Source: Oceanobacillus timonensis (GTDB lineage Bacteria; Bacillota; Bacilli; Bacillales; Amphibacillaceae). Taken from it: a stretch of 64,000 nucleotides of DNA. The stretch lies in NCBI RefSeq assembly GCF_900166635.1, contig NZ_LT800497.1, positions 2,590,344 through 2,654,343 of the forward strand. The letters are read 5' to 3'. Below are positions 8,580 through 17,984 of this stretch, piece after piece; position 1 is the stretch's first letter; each line of letters opens with the position of its first letter. Under the pieces are notes generated by a model. The model made no database searches. It worked only from the letters and a program-made list of their open reading frames with translations, and was not told where the DNA came from. Made by a program: the position numbers and the translations under genes.

Positions 8580-9550
8580 AAAACACTCGCTCCTTCCTTC
8601 TCCTGCTGATAGAAGTATTGAAGGAGTTCGTCCCTTGTCACTGTTCCGACGACTTTTTGATTATTATCTACTACCGGAAAGTCCGTCTGGTTTGCCGAAT
8701 GGATGATGGCATATGCATCTTCCAGTGTACTTTTTGCAGGAATCGTCACGCTGTTTTCCGGTGTCTGTTCAAGTACAGGCTGTTCCTCTTTTTTCATTAC
8801 ATCCTGAATAGATTTCAGCCACGGTGATTGTCGGTTTCCGATAAATTCTTCCACAAAACCATTTTGGGGGTGCTTCATTAATTGCTCCGGTGAGCCGCAC
8901 TGTACTACACTTCCTTCTCTCATTAAACAAATCCGGTCACTCATTTTTAATGCCTCATCCATATCATGTGTTACAAACACAATCGTCTTTTTTATTTCTT
9001 TTTGCAATTTGTCGATATCGATTTGTAATTGTTCCCTGCTGATTGGATCAAGTGCACTGAACGGCTCGTCCATTAAAACAATGTCCGGATCTGCAGCCAA
9101 TGCCCGGATAACACCGATACGCTGCTGCTGGCCACCAGACAATTCCAGCGGATAACGTTTTTTAAAAGTAGACGGGTCTAGCCCTACCATATCCAATAAC
9201 TCATCCGTCCGTTTATCTACTTCTCCTTTTTTCCACTTCAATAGTTCAGGAACCACCTGGATATTTTCCTGAATAGTCATATGGGGAAATAAGGCAATCT
9301 GCTGCAGGACGTATCCAATATTCCATCGTAATTCATGAATGGAATAGTCACTTACCGGTTTTCCGTCTATGTATATCGTCCCTTCAGATGGATCAATCAG
9401 GCGGTTAATCATCTTCATTGTCGTTGTTTTTCCGCAGCCGCTGGGACCGATTAATGTCATAAATTCACCCTTTTCCACTGTCAGATTAAATTGATTGACA
9501 GCGGTTGTACCATCCGGGTATGTTTTTGTAACATCATCAAAAGTAATCAT
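8576..9550 (-). CDS. ABC importer ATPase with C-terminal CBS region (OpuCA/EgtV-like)
   Basis: This 324-residue ATPase has Walker A GPSGCGKTTTMKMI, Q-loop LQQIALFPHMTI, signature LSGGQQQRIGVIRAL, Walker B IVLMDEPFSALD and H-loop VFVTHDMDEALK. The C-terminal part (about 250-320; STLEDAYAIIHSANQTDFPV, VVGTVTRDELL) is one recognisable CBS repeat, which in OpuA-type systems senses ionic strength or cyclic di-AMP. It energises the fused permease encoded next. The ATG at 9550 follows AGAGGAGG. On the minus strand TATAAT at 9579-9584 may be its -10, but no good -35 was found, so promoter assignment is weak. The divergent 289-bp gap to plsY holds no gene. Confidence 0.92.
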   Translation of the reverse strand: MITFDDVTKTYPDGTTAVNQFNLTVEKGEFMTLIGPSGCGKTTTMKMINRLIDPSEGTIYIDGKPVSDYSIHELRWNIGYVLQQIALFPHMTIQENIQVVPELLKWKKGEVDKRTDELLDMVGLDPSTFKKRYPLELSGGQQQRIGVIRALAADPDIVLMDEPFSALDPISREQLQIDIDKLQKEIKKTIVFVTHDMDEALKMSDRICLMREGSVVQCGSPEQLMKHPQNGFVEEFIGNRQSPWLKSIQDVMKKEEQPVLEQTPENSVTIPAKSTLEDAYAIIHSANQTDFPVVDNNQKVVGTVTRDELLQYFYQQEKEGASVL

Positions 9551-9839
9551 AAAAAACCTCCTCTAAAAACGATTCCCGATTATACGTGTTTAAAACCCAT
9601 TCATTATTTTATTTTCATTGCCGTTAAAAGAAAATAAGAATTAGCTCCTTCCTAAAACAGGCTTTGAAACACTTTTCTAAAGAAAACTTAGTGCAACAAG
9701 GGAGGAAAGACAACAAATTGCCTTCATGACACGTATACTTTTTTAAAGTGTAAAAAAATATGTACTTAAACGGATTGGTTCATGCTAAAATAGCCATAGG
9801 AACATAGAATAAGAATTTGAAAAAGAGAGTTGGGAACGT

Positions 9840-10421
9840 ATGGATTATATTATTTTCGGGATCATTGCTTATCTCTTAGGATCTATTCCATTCGCCTTAG
9901 TCATTGGCAAGATTGGTTATAAAATAGACATTCGTGAACATGGAAGCGGTAATCTTGGAGCTACTAATGCCTTCCGCGTACTTGGTTTTAAAGCAGGAAG
10001 CATTGTCATTCTGGGTGACATTTTAAAAGGGACGACAGCAGCTGTGTTGCCGCAATTATTTAACGCCGATGCTTATCCATTAATTATTGGTATTATTGCT
10101 GTTTTAGGACATACTTATCCGGTTTTTGCTAAATTTAAGGGCGGCAAAGCGGTCGCAACATCCGGCGGAATGATTCTGGGGATTAATCCTATCTTATTTA
10201 TTATTATGATTGCAACATTCTTACTTTCGTTATATCTATCTAAGTATGTTTCCCTTTCCTCTATGATCACAGGGGTTGTTGCCTTTTTTGCATCCTTGTT
10301 TTTCCAAAACACCGGATTAACCATTGTTATCCTGATATTAACCATTTTTGTAGCGTATCGGCATTGGGCTAACATTAAACGAATCATAAATGGAACAGAG
10401 CCTAAAATAACTTGGATGTAA
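9840..10421 (+). CDS. plsY: Acyl-phosphate:glycerol-3-phosphate acyltransferase PlsY
   Basis: PlsY transfers the acyl group from acyl-phosphate to glycerol-3-phosphate, the first step of phospholipid synthesis in Gram-positive bacteria, at the membrane. The 193-residue sequence has about five membrane helices and the three cytosolic motifs: [24 protein letters not shown], and [20 protein letters not shown]. The start ATG has only a weak ribosome site (GAGAG/GGG). In B. subtilis plsY (yneS) lies next to yneT; here it diverges from the inserted importer. It is followed by the folE2-yidD-HesB group on the same strand. Confidence 0.96.
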   Translation: MDYIIFGIIAYLLGSIPFALVIGKIGYKIDIREHGSGNLGATNAFRVLGFKAGSIVILGDILKGTTAAVLPQLFNADAYPLIIGIIAVLGHTYPVFAKFKGGKAVATSGGMILGINPILFIIMIATFLLSLYLSKYVSLSSMITGVVAFFASLFFQNTGLTIVILILTIFVAYRHWANIKRIINGTEPKITWM

Positions 10422-10445
10422 AGCCGATAGATTGAATATTTAAGC

Positions 10446-10472
10446 TTGATTCAGTATACTAGTGGCTATAAT
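10446..10472 (+). promoter_or_regulatory. Possible promoter of folE2
   Basis: A perfect TATAAT at 10467-10472 lies 52 bp before the folE2 start. A TTGATT at 10446-10451 is 15 bp upstream, slightly too close for an ideal sigma-A promoter. No zinc-regulator (Zur) box was recognised, although folE2 paralogues are often Zur-controlled. Confidence 0.4.
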
Positions 10473-10524
10473 GATTGTTTAAACACTTGAACACTTCAGG
10501 CGTTTATTTAGAAAGGGCGTTTTT

Positions 10525-11457
10525 ATGCAACAATTAAACACGATTCCATTAAAAAAACTTCCTTCAAAGGAAGAAAGACATAAATTATTTGGTTCTGTAC
10601 CGCCTGGTGAGAAGAAAAAACCGACTGACAAAAACAAAATGGCTGATTTGCAAAATGTGAAACGCGATTTTCTTTTTGATTTAGATGCCGTCGGTGTTTC
10701 TAATGTAAAATACCCTGTCCGTGTTTTAAGCGGACAAGCACCATCTGAACAAACCACTGTGGGCACATTCACATTTTCATCCAGTATCCCTGCAAATAGT
10801 AAAGGAACGAATATGAGCCGTTTCATGGAACTGCTGGAACAATATCATCAAAATGGTTTTACTGTTTCTGTGGATGCATTAAAACAGTTTACAAAGGAAT
10901 TGGCTATGAAACTGGAACAGACAGATGCAACGATTTCCGTCAGCTTTCCCTGGTTTTATGAGCGTAAAGCACCGTATAGTTCTGCAGCCGGGTTAAACCA
11001 TGCGGAAGCCTCTGTTTCCGTTTGTTATTCCGTCAACAAGGGGTATCAGATTAATGTTTCTTTAAATGTGCAAATCACAACATTATGCCCCTGCTCCAAA
11101 GAAATCAGCGAATACAGCGCTCATAATCAACGTGGTAATGTAACAATCGAAGCAGAACTGGACTCTGATTTTTCCAATGCAGATGGGGATTGGAAGGTTC
11201 TTTTATTAGAAGCCGCTGAAAGTAATGCAAGTGCCAGACTCCATCCTGTTTTGAAAAGACCGGATGAAAAAATGGTAACAGAATCTGCCTATGAAAATCC
11301 CCGATTTGTGGAGGATATTGTTCGTTTAGTTGCTGCTGATTTATATGAATTACCTGCCGTCATGCAGTTTCATGTAGCCTGTCGTAATGAAGAGTCGATT
11401 CATATGCATGATGCTATTGCTTCTGTCACCTATGATAAACGCAACAGACAAGGGTGA
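10525..11457 (+). CDS. folE2: GTP cyclohydrolase FolE2 (type IB)
   Basis: FolE2 converts GTP to 7,8-dihydroneopterin triphosphate, the first step of folate synthesis, and unlike FolE it can use metals other than zinc. The 310-residue length is typical. The active-site stretch [20 protein letters not shown] holds the conserved Cys188 and His. Ribosome site GAAAGGGCG precedes the ATG. It is inserted between plsY and the yneR-like gene relative to B. subtilis, and forms a likely operon with yidD (7-bp gap). If no zinc-dependent folE exists elsewhere this would be the main enzyme; the absence of a visible Zur site is compatible with that. Confidence 0.95.
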   Translation: MQQLNTIPLKKLPSKEERHKLFGSVPPGEKKKPTDKNKMADLQNVKRDFLFDLDAVGVSNVKYPVRVLSGQAPSEQTTVGTFTFSSSIPANSKGTNMSRFMELLEQYHQNGFTVSVDALKQFTKELAMKLEQTDATISVSFPWFYERKAPYSSAAGLNHAEASVSVCYSVNKGYQINVSLNVQITTLCPCSKEISEYSAHNQRGNVTIEAELDSDFSNADGDWKVLLLEAAESNASARLHPVLKRPDEKMVTESAYENPRFVEDIVRLVAADLYELPAVMQFHVACRNEESIHMHDAIASVTYDKRNRQG

Positions 11458-11464
11458 TTATCAA

Positions 11465-11701
11465 ATGAAATATATTTTTATAGGGCTGATCCGCTTTTAC
11501 CAGCTTGCTATCAGCCCTTTCACACCAGCAAGCTGCCGTTTTTATCCAACTTGTTCCGCTTACGCATTGGAAGCGTTTCGACGTTTTGGTTTTTTTAAAG
11601 GGGCTATATTATCTATAAAAAGAATTAGTAAATGCCATCCATTTCATGCAGGAGGCGTGGATTACGTTCCGGAAAAGGTTGAAAAGAAAAAGCATCCTTA
11701 A
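11465..11701 (+). CDS. yidD: Membrane protein insertion efficiency factor YidD
   Basis: This 78-residue protein carries the hallmark of the YidD family: [20 protein letters not shown] then [14 protein letters not shown], with conserved cysteines, followed by a basic loop and [13 protein letters not shown]. YidD is a small amphipathic peripheral membrane protein thought to help YidC-dependent insertion. The reading frame is open further upstream inside folE2, but the ATG at 11465, seven bases after the folE2 stop, gives the canonical [13 protein letters not shown]. Translation is probably coupled to folE2. Confidence 0.92.
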   Translation: MKYIFIGLIRFYQLAISPFTPASCRFYPTCSAYALEAFRRFGFFKGAILSIKRISKCHPFHAGGVDYVPEKVEKKKHP

Positions 11702-11730
11702 GATACTTTTTCTTGGAAGGGAGAGATATA

Positions 11731-12030
11731 ATGGAAATAACAGTATCTGAACAAGCCGCAAATTGGTATAAAGAAGAGTTAGACTTACAAGATGAACAAA
11801 ATGTTCGGTTCTTCCCGAGATATGGTGGAGTCGGCGGCAGAATAGCGGGATTTTCACTCGGTATTAAAGCGGAAGCACCCGAAAATGAATCGGCATCGAC
11901 AAAGGTGAATGACATTCTATTTTTTATTGAAGAATCAGATGACTGGTATTTTGAAGGTGCTGATTTGTCCGTTACTTATGATGATTCCAGTGAAGAACCT
12001 AAAATAGAATATCTAGAAAGACAAGAATAG
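11731..12030 (+). CDS. yneR: HesB-like protein, YneR family (no cysteines)
   Basis: This 99-residue protein has the HesB/IscA-like beta fold signature of the YneR subfamily: MEITVSEQAANWYKEELDL, FFPRYGGVGGRIAGFSLGI, and DILFFIEESDDWYFEGADL. No cysteine is present in the whole sequence, so it cannot act as an iron-sulfur scaffold like IscA. Role unknown. The ATG at 11731 is chosen because GGGAGAG lies at proper distance; an in-frame start six codons earlier would overlap that site. In B. subtilis yneR lies between yneQ and plsY; here folE2 and yidD intervene. The strongly acidic composition fits a salt-adapted host. Confidence 0.8.
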   Translation: MEITVSEQAANWYKEELDLQDEQNVRFFPRYGGVGGRIAGFSLGIKAEAPENESASTKVNDILFFIEESDDWYFEGADLSVTYDDSSEEPKIEYLERQE

Positions 12031-12040
12031 ATTACACTCC

Positions 12041-12086
12041 ATAAGAAAAACGCAGGTAAGTAAATATCTACCTGCGTTTTTCTTAT
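12041..12086. terminator. Bidirectional terminator between yneR and yneQ
   Basis: An 18-bp perfect stem (arms around AACGCAGGTA and TACCTGCGTT, loop of 10 bases) has A-runs on one arm and T-runs on the other, so it can end both convergent transcripts. It overlaps the yneQ stop codon. Confidence 0.85.
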
Positions 12087-12379
12087 TGAAACCGTTCCAA
12101 TTGTTCCAGCTTATTTTCTGATTTTAAAATTTTCCATTGATAGTCACCGAATAAATCAAAATGGGGATACTCCGGCTTTAAATCAATCCAGGATTCATCC
12201 AACTGATATTTTCTGCCCCATTCTTTCAGTTTTTCCAAATCACTGCAACCCACTTTGGTTACTGTATTGCAACCAGGAAAGCGATCGTCCAGCCAATAAT
12301 GTGTAATAAAATCAATTTTTCCAGCTCGGACATTGCGCTTCCACTGGTTTAATTCTTCTCTCTTTAATCCAAAAGCCAT
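12083..12379 (-). CDS. yneQ: Conserved protein of unknown function, YneQ family
   Basis: This 98-residue protein begins MAFGLKREELNQWKRNVRAG and contains IDFITHYWLDDRFPGCNTVT and KLKEWGRKYQLDESWID. It matches my recollection of B. subtilis YneQ in length, start and position, between the thioesterase yneP and yneR. No catalytic motif or membrane segment is recognised; the Trp/His/Asp-rich FITHYWLDDRFPGC segment is the most conserved-looking part. The start at 12379 is chosen over an open extension of 18 codons because of the site AGAGGA seven bases upstream and the conserved N-terminus. Confidence 0.75.
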   Translation of the reverse strand: MAFGLKREELNQWKRNVRAGKIDFITHYWLDDRFPGCNTVTKVGCSDLEKLKEWGRKYQLDESWIDLKPEYPHFDLFGDYQWKILKSENKLEQLERFQ

Positions 12380-12472
12380 TCCTAATCCTCTTTCTTTAGA
12401 AAACTTGGTTGCCACCAAGCCTTTAGATGACAACCTTAGTTACACTTATGCAATAAGAAAGTTTATACTTTC

Positions 12473-12895
12473 TTAACTGCCAAGCTGTTTTTGATAGGCA
12501 GCATGCCAATCCGGAAATTTTCTGCGGATAGACAGCGGCCGAAAGGTATCTTTATCAACAATGGTATGTGTCGTTGTACCTGTAACAGCAATGTCTCCTT
12601 TTTCCGTTAAAATTTCATAACGGTAAACCGTACGTAAACCATCATAATCCTCCAGCCATGTCTTCACAACCGGTTTTTCACCATAGCGTACAGCATTTTT
12701 ATAAGAAATCTGCGCATCAATCACCGGCGAAACAACATGATGCTGTTCCATACCTTGTTGGTAATTGAGTCCTAAAGCTTCTACAAACTTTGTACGGCCG
12801 ATTTCGAACCACACGAGATAGTTTGCGTGATAAACCACTCCCATCTGGTCGGTTTCTTGATATCTCACTTCTATCGGTGTTTCTGTAACTAACAA
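12473..12895 (-). CDS. yneP: Acyl-CoA thioesterase, 4HBT/YbgC family (YneP)
   Basis: This is a hot-dog fold thioesterase of about 140 residues. VRYQETDQMGVVYHANYLVW holds the family's active-site Asp and the HANY turn. It hydrolyses small acyl-CoA thioesters in the cytosol; the true substrate is unknown. The frame is open ten codons further upstream, but those codons would read TEMEEEEES, which is the Shine-Dalgarno region AGAGGAGG translated. The TTG at 12895, eight bases after that site, gives (M)LVTETPIEVRYQETDQ, the length expected of the family. It follows yneN by 30 bp and probably shares its transcript. Confidence 0.88.
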   Translation of the reverse strand: MLVTETPIEVRYQETDQMGVVYHANYLVWFEIGRTKFVEALGLNYQQGMEQHHVVSPVIDAQISYKNAVRYGEKPVVKTWLEDYDGLRTVYRYEILTEKGDIAVTGTTTHTIVDKDTFRPLSIRRKFPDWHAAYQKQLGS

Positions 12896-12925
12896 GCTTT
12901 CTTCCTCCTCTTCCATTTCCGTCAA

Positions 12926-13528
12926 TCAATCCATTTCCTGAACCATTTCTTCCATAAATTCATAATCCATCGGTCCAATTCTTCTGGGTTGTTGTATCGT
13001 ACCATCTGTCCCTATAAAATAAGTCGTCGGTGCAGCATAGACCACATACGGTTCTGATAATGAGTTATCTTTATCTAACGGTACCGTAAAAGTATGTTCA
13101 TTTTCATCAATAAAATCCCCAACATCCGACAATTGATTCTCATGCTGTGTCATATTAACAGCAACTACTTCCACCTCATCTTGATAATCTTCATAGAAAT
13201 CCTGTATTTCAGGCATTTCCTCGATACATGGAGGACACCAGGAATACCAGAAATTTAATATTACTTTCTGTCCTTGTAAATCAGACAAACGGAAACTTTC
13301 TCCTTCCAACGTCTCCAGTTCAAAGTCAGGAGCAGGCTCCCCCGGTTCTATCCCAGCACTTTCTGCAGGTGCAATACCGGCACCTTGGCTGGAAGAACCA
13401 TCATCTACAAGTTCCGCCTCTTCTTCCTCTCCCTCCGCTGTATCATCTGTTCTATCTACGAGTACATTAGCAATAACAATCCCGACAAGAATAAGCAATA
13501 GAATAAGCGCAAATATCCGTTTATACAA
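12926..13528 (-). CDS. yneN: Membrane-anchored thioredoxin-like thiol-disulfide oxidoreductase (YneN/ResA-like)
   Basis: This 200-residue protein has an N-terminal membrane anchor (about residues 4-24), an acidic low-complexity linker (about 27-62), and a TlpA/ResA-type thioredoxin domain with the redox site WCPPC (Cys98, Cys101) and a cis-proline near APTTYFIG. It should reduce or oxidise extracytoplasmic thiols; with ccdA and ccdC at 18.6-19.8 kb a role in cytochrome c maturation is plausible but not proven. The start is TTG at 13528 behind GGGAG. In B. subtilis tlp lies between yneN and yneP; it is absent here. Confidence 0.88.
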   Translation of the reverse strand: MYKRIFALILLLILVGIVIANVLVDRTDDTAEGEEEEAELVDDGSSSQGAGIAPAESAGIEPGEPAPDFELETLEGESFRLSDLQGQKVILNFWYSWCPPCIEEMPEIQDFYEDYQDEVEVVAVNMTQHENQLSDVGDFIDENEHTFTVPLDKDNSLSEPYVVYAAPTTYFIGTDGTIQQPRRIGPMDYEFMEEMVQEMD

Positions 13529-13612
13529 TCGTATCTCCCACCATCCACATTGTTTTCCTTCTTCTATCGTACAGAGGAACGCAAATTTTGTAAAGAATAT
13601 GAATTACCCATA

Positions 13613-13651
13613 GAAAAAGAGTTTTGCCTTCTAACAGCAAAACTCTTTTTC
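13613..13651 (-). terminator. Terminator after aconitase
   Basis: A 15-bp perfect stem GAAAAAGAGTTTTGC with 9-base loop, its 3' arm T-rich on the minus strand. Directly between it and the aconitase stop lies a second palindrome, ATAAACAACT/AGTTGTTTAT (13661-13680), which includes the stop codon. Confidence 0.8.
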
Positions 13652-13676
13652 TTCATCAGCATAAACAACTAGTTGT

Positions 13677-16388
13677 TTATGCTTTGACTTTATTACGCAA
13701 TACCATGCGCAGGATACCACCATGACGGTAGTAATCAATTTCAACATCACTATCAAAACGGGCAACTGCTTTAAAGGTAGTTACTTTTCCAGCTTCATCT
13801 GTTGCCGTTACATTCACTAAATCACCTGGTTTCACAGACTCATCTACTTCTACAGCAAATGTTTCTTTTCCAGTTAATCCTAAGCTTTCCGCACTGTCGC
13901 CTTTTTCAAATTGAAGCGGCAATACGCCCATCATAACAAGGTTAGAACGGTGAATACGCTCGAAGCTTTCTGCAATTACTGTTTTGATTCCTAACAGATT
14001 TGTACCTTTTGCAGCCCAGTCACGGGATGATCCCATTCCATAATCTTTTCCGCCAATAACGACAAGACCTGTTCCATCTTGCTGATATTTCATTGCAGCA
14101 TCATAGATTGCCATGACTTCGCCAGTTGGCCAGTATGTTGTATAACCGCCCTCTGTGCCAGGAGCCAGCAAGTTACGAATACGAATGTTTGCAAATGTAC
14201 CACGCATCATAATCTCATGGTTACCACGGCGAGATCCGTAAGAGTTAAAGTTTCTAGGGGAAACACCTTTTTCCTGCAAGAACTTACCTGCTGGCATATC
14301 TTTTGCGATAGCACCTGCTGGTGAGATATGGTCGGTTGTGACAGAATCTCCAAACAGGCCGATAGCACGTAATCCACTAAGTGGCTCAACAGTACCTGCT
14401 TCAGGTGTTAACCCTTCAAAGAATGGCGGGTTTTGGATATAAGTAGAATCCTCATCCCATTCAAACAACGGTTCATCTGTTGTATCAATTTCATTCCACT
14501 TTTCGTTTGAGTTGAATACATCTTCATACTCTTTACGGAAAATTTCAGGTGTTACTACTTTTTGAACTTCCTCTTTAATTTCTGTAAGTGTTGGCCAGAT
14601 ATCCTTCATGTAAACATCGTTACCTTCTGAATCTTTGCCGATAGGCTCCTTCACAAGGTCAAGATCCGTTGTACCTGCTAACGCGTACGCAACAACAAGC
14701 GGTGGAGAAGCAAGATAGTTTGCTTTTACCAGCGGATGGATACGACCTTCAAAGTTACGGTTACCGGACAATACAGAAGACGCAACTAAATCATTCGCTG
14801 CTATTGCTTCTTCAATCTCTTCACGTAAAGGCCCGGAGTTACCGATACATGTTGTACATCCATACCCTACAAGATTAAAGCCAAGTTTATCTAAATACGT
14901 TTGTAAACCAGCGTCTTCTAAGTAGCGTGTTACAACTTTTGAACCTGGTGCTAAAGAAGTTTTTACGTATTCAGGAACTTCCAAGCCTTTTTCAACTGCT
15001 TTTTTCGCAACCAATCCTGCACCTAACATCACATATGGGTTCGATGTGTTTGTACAAGAGGTAATAGCCGCGATAGCAAGGCTTCCTGTTTTCATGACAG
15101 AAGTTTTTCCATTTGGATGGTTGATTTCAACTTCTTTATCAAATTCAGATTTATCTAATCCAAATCCTTGGTTTCCTTCTTTGGCAGTAATTGCTTTATT
15201 AAATTCTTTTTTCATGTCAGAAAGAGCAATTAAATCTTGCGGACGTTTTGGACCGGAAAGATTCGGCTCTAATTCGGACAAGTTAATTTCAATGACTTTT
15301 GTATATTCCGGATCCACATCATCAGCGTCATACCATAAATCATTTTCTTTACTGTATTTTTCAACAACGCTGATCAGTTCATCACTGCGGCCGGTTAATT
15401 TTAAGTAATCAAGTGTTTCTTGGTCAACTGGGAAGAAACCACAAGTAGCGCCATATTCCGGAGCCATATTGGAAATCGTAGCACGATCCGCCAATGGCAT
15501 ATCTTTCAGCCCTGGACCAAAGTACTCAACAAATTTCCCGACAACATTTTGTTCACGCAGTACTTGTGTTACTTTCAATGCCAAGTCGGTTGCTGTTGTT
15601 CCATTCGGGAAAGAGCCGGTGAATTTTACGCCGATTACTTCTGGTGCAGGGAAATAAGATGGCTGTCCAAGCATGCCTGCTTCAGCTTCAATTCCGCCGA
15701 CACCCCAGCCAAGGATACCAAGACCGTTAATCATAGTTGTATGAGAGTCAGTACCTACAAGTGAATCAGGGAAGGTATCAAACGTACCATCTTCATTTTC
15801 ACGTGCATGGACCACATCAGCCAAATACTCCAGGTTTACCTGATGGACAATTCCGGTTGCAGGCGGTACTGCACGGTAATTATTAAATGCTTTTTGCGCC
15901 CAGTTTAAAAACTGATAACGCTCCGCATTACGTTCAAACTCCAATTCCATATTTGCACGTAATGCATCGGCTGTTCCATATTGGTCAACTTGAACAGAGT
16001 GGTCAATAACCAAATCTACCGGAACTTCCGGGTTGATTTTGTCCGGTTCTCCCCCAAGATCTACGGTTGCTTTACGCAGGGATGCCAGATCCACAACGGC
16101 AGGTACACCTGTAAAGTCTTGCAGGATGACACGGGAAGGTTTGAATGGAACATCTTCCCCTGTAGCCTTATCTGTTCCCCATTGTGCTAAGGATTCAACA
16201 TGCTCATTTTTAATTTGATGCCCGTCTTGTTGTCTTAATAATGATTCTAAAAGAACACGGACAGAAAAAGGCAAGCGATCTACTTTACCTAATCCCGCTT
16301 CTTCCAGCGTTTTTAAACGGTAATAATGATACGTTTTACCATTTAATTCGAACTGCTTTTTTGCATTGTACGCATTTGTGTTCGACAT
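13677..16388 (-). CDS. acnA: Aconitate hydratase A (aconitase, TCA cycle; possible RNA-binding regulator)
   Basis: Aconitase interconverts citrate and isocitrate with a 4Fe-4S cluster. The 903-residue length matches the AcnA/CitB class. Cluster cysteines lie in [19 protein letters not shown] and [13 protein letters not shown]; substrate-binding motifs include [40 protein letters not shown] and [17 protein letters not shown]. subtilis CitB also binds mRNA when its cluster is lost; the same may hold here. ATG at 16388 follows AAAGGGG. The neighbours yneN upstream and a PAS kinase downstream resemble the citB locus, but the sspO/sspP/cotM spore genes of that locus are not seen. The 242-bp region to the kinase is AT-rich with no gene and no confident CcpC site. 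Confidence 0.97.
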   Translation of the reverse strand: MSNTNAYNAKKQFELNGKTYHYYRLKTLEEAGLGKVDRLPFSVRVLLESLLRQQDGHQIKNEHVESLAQWGTDKATGEDVPFKPSRVILQDFTGVPAVVDLASLRKATVDLGGEPDKINPEVPVDLVIDHSVQVDQYGTADALRANMELEFERNAERYQFLNWAQKAFNNYRAVPPATGIVHQVNLEYLADVVHARENEDGTFDTFPDSLVGTDSHTTMINGLGILGWGVGGIEAEAGMLGQPSYFPAPEVIGVKFTGSFPNGTTATDLALKVTQVLREQNVVGKFVEYFGPGLKDMPLADRATISNMAPEYGATCGFFPVDQETLDYLKLTGRSDELISVVEKYSKENDLWYDADDVDPEYTKVIEINLSELEPNLSGPKRPQDLIALSDMKKEFNKAITAKEGNQGFGLDKSEFDKEVEINHPNGKTSVMKTGSLAIAAITSCTNTSNPYVMLGAGLVAKKAVEKGLEVPEYVKTSLAPGSKVVTRYLEDAGLQTYLDKLGFNLVGYGCTTCIGNSGPLREEIEEAIAANDLVASSVLSGNRNFEGRIHPLVKANYLASPPLVVAYALAGTTDLDLVKEPIGKDSEGNDVYMKDIWPTLTEIKEEVQKVVTPEIFRKEYEDVFNSNEKWNEIDTTDEPLFEWDEDSTYIQNPPFFEGLTPEAGTVEPLSGLRAIGLFGDSVTTDHISPAGAIAKDMPAGKFLQEKGVSPRNFNSYGSRRGNHEIMMRGTFANIRIRNLLAPGTEGGYTTYWPTGEVMAIYDAAMKYQQDGTGLVVIGGKDYGMGSSRDWAAKGTNLLGIKTVIAESFERIHRSNLVMMGVLPLQFEKGDSAESLGLTGKETFAVEVDESVKPGDLVNVTATDEAGKVTTFKAVARFDSDVEIDYYRHGGILRMVLRNKVKA

Positions 16389-16630
16389 ATTGTGTTACCC
16401 CTTTCATTTCCTATCCTTCTCCCATTTAAAATGAAGAAGGTATTCCTTTTTCTTTCATCAACTATTCTAATTAATAAACCGTTCATAATATATAATATAG
16501 GAATCTAGTAAATAAAACAAATAATTATTGTTAAATAGTAGATAGTAAAAAGTTATGCCAAGGGATAAATTAAACTTATATGATTGCAGAATTATCAATA
16601 GAAAAAAAGAATACAAAAATCAGGATATAT

Positions 16631-17758
16631 TTATTCGTCTATACCAGTTTCGTCATCAGCCTTAGGGAATATAATCTCAAATGTACTCCCTTTACGTGCA
16701 TTATTAAACATGTGGAGATCTGCATCATGGTTCGTAAGAATTTTTTTCGTAATCAACAGCCCCAGTCCAGTACCAGAACTTTTTGTTGTGAAAAATGGCT
16801 CTCCTAATCGGTGCAAGGTATCTTCCGGCAATCCGCAGCCTTCATCAATAACAGACAATTTTACTTTATGCTCTATTTCTTCCGCTTCTACAACTATCTT
16901 TCCGGATTGCTCCATTGCCTCAATGGCATTTTTCACCAAATTAATCAAAACCTGTTTGATTTGGGAACGATCACAAAGAATAGATGCTTCTGTACTGCTT
17001 TGTAACTGAATATGAATATCTTTTTGATTCGCTTGAGATTGTAATAACAATTCCACGTCTTGCATCATTTTTGTTACTTTTTCTTTAGAACGGTTATTTG
17101 TAAGCGGTTTGGAAATAAATAATAATTCAGACGTGATTGATTCAATTTTTTCGACTTCTTCAATCATCACATTAAAATACTCCTCTTTATGCTGAGCACC
17201 CGCCTGGAGTAATTGCAGAAACCCTTTCAGCGATGTAAGTGGATTGCGAATTTCGTGAGCTAAACTGGCAGCCAGCTGTCCGGCTACATTCATTTTCTCC
17301 GAACGAATCATTAAATCATCCAATCTGGTATCCTCTTCTTTTCGTTCCAAATAAAACAGGTATTTCTTTTCTACAGCTATATCTTGAAAAATATTATCTA
17401 GCTCACAAGAAAAAGAAAGCTGTTCCCCATCCTTATCCAAAATATCAATTAAGAGTTTTTTATGTTTCATTTCGTCATCTGCTACAACTTGCGAAATAAT
17501 TTCTGAATCGATTTTTATCGGGGAATCGCTCCACGTTTTTCCGATTACTTCTTTTGGCTCATAGCCAAGTATCCCGTACACAGAATCGCTAATGTATTCA
17601 ATTTCATTATTTGTATTCATGACCACCACTATTCCTTCTATTTTCTTGCTCAGCCATGAAATAATGGCTGCTGAAAGCGTTGCATCGGGGTGTAAATTAT
17701 GACGACTTTCAGAACTTTGTAAGTCACTCGGGTTTTCATTTCTATTATTTCTATCCAT
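16631..17758 (-). CDS. Cytosolic PAS-domain sensor histidine kinase, sporulation-kinase-like
   Basis: This 375-residue protein has no membrane segment. A single PAS domain (about 41-140; VVVMNTNNEIEYISDSVYGI, YEPKEVIGKTWSD) is followed by HisKA with LAASLAHEIRNPLTSLKGF, the phospho-acceptor being His168, and a HATPase_c domain with LINLVKNAIEAM (N box), VIDEGCGLP (G1) and FFTTKSSGTGLGL (F/G2). The H-box is like those of the KinA/KinE group that feed the Spo0F-Spo0B-Spo0A phosphorelay. No response regulator is adjacent, consistent with an orphan phosphorelay kinase, and spo0A lies in the same window. Target and signal are inferred only. ATG at 17758 is chosen because the ATG two codons earlier sits only one base after AAAGGAG. 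Confidence 0.85.
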   Translation of the reverse strand: MDRNNRNENPSDLQSSESRHNLHPDATLSAAIISWLSKKIEGIVVVMNTNNEIEYISDSVYGILGYEPKEVIGKTWSDSPIKIDSEIISQVVADDEMKHKKLLIDILDKDGEQLSFSCELDNIFQDIAVEKKYLFYLERKEEDTRLDDLMIRSEKMNVAGQLAASLAHEIRNPLTSLKGFLQLLQAGAQHKEEYFNVMIEEVEKIESITSELLFISKPLTNNRSKEKVTKMMQDVELLLQSQANQKDIHIQLQSSTEASILCDRSQIKQVLINLVKNAIEAMEQSGKIVVEAEEIEHKVKLSVIDEGCGLPEDTLHRLGEPFFTTKSSGTGLGLLITKKILTNHDADLHMFNNARKGSTFEIIFPKADDETGIDE

Positions 17759-17984
17759 ACCCATGCTCCTTTCAGAAGTTGTTATAAATAATATGTATGA
17801 TTATGACGAAACAATTATGAATACTTGTGTATATTTCTTATTGTCTTTATAATGTTAAAGTAAGGAAACTTAACAATGGTTAAATTAATGTTACTACAAT
17901 TTTCTAAAAAAATAAATTGATTAGTTGATAATAAATTAGCAATATTCGTAATTTTTTTATGTAAAATGAAGGGGGAGGTGCGCG

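Noticed and set aside
16389..16630. CcpC operator or spore protein genes (sspO/sspP) next to aconitase
   Set aside because: AT-rich sequence with no convincing dyad or small acid-soluble protein frame.
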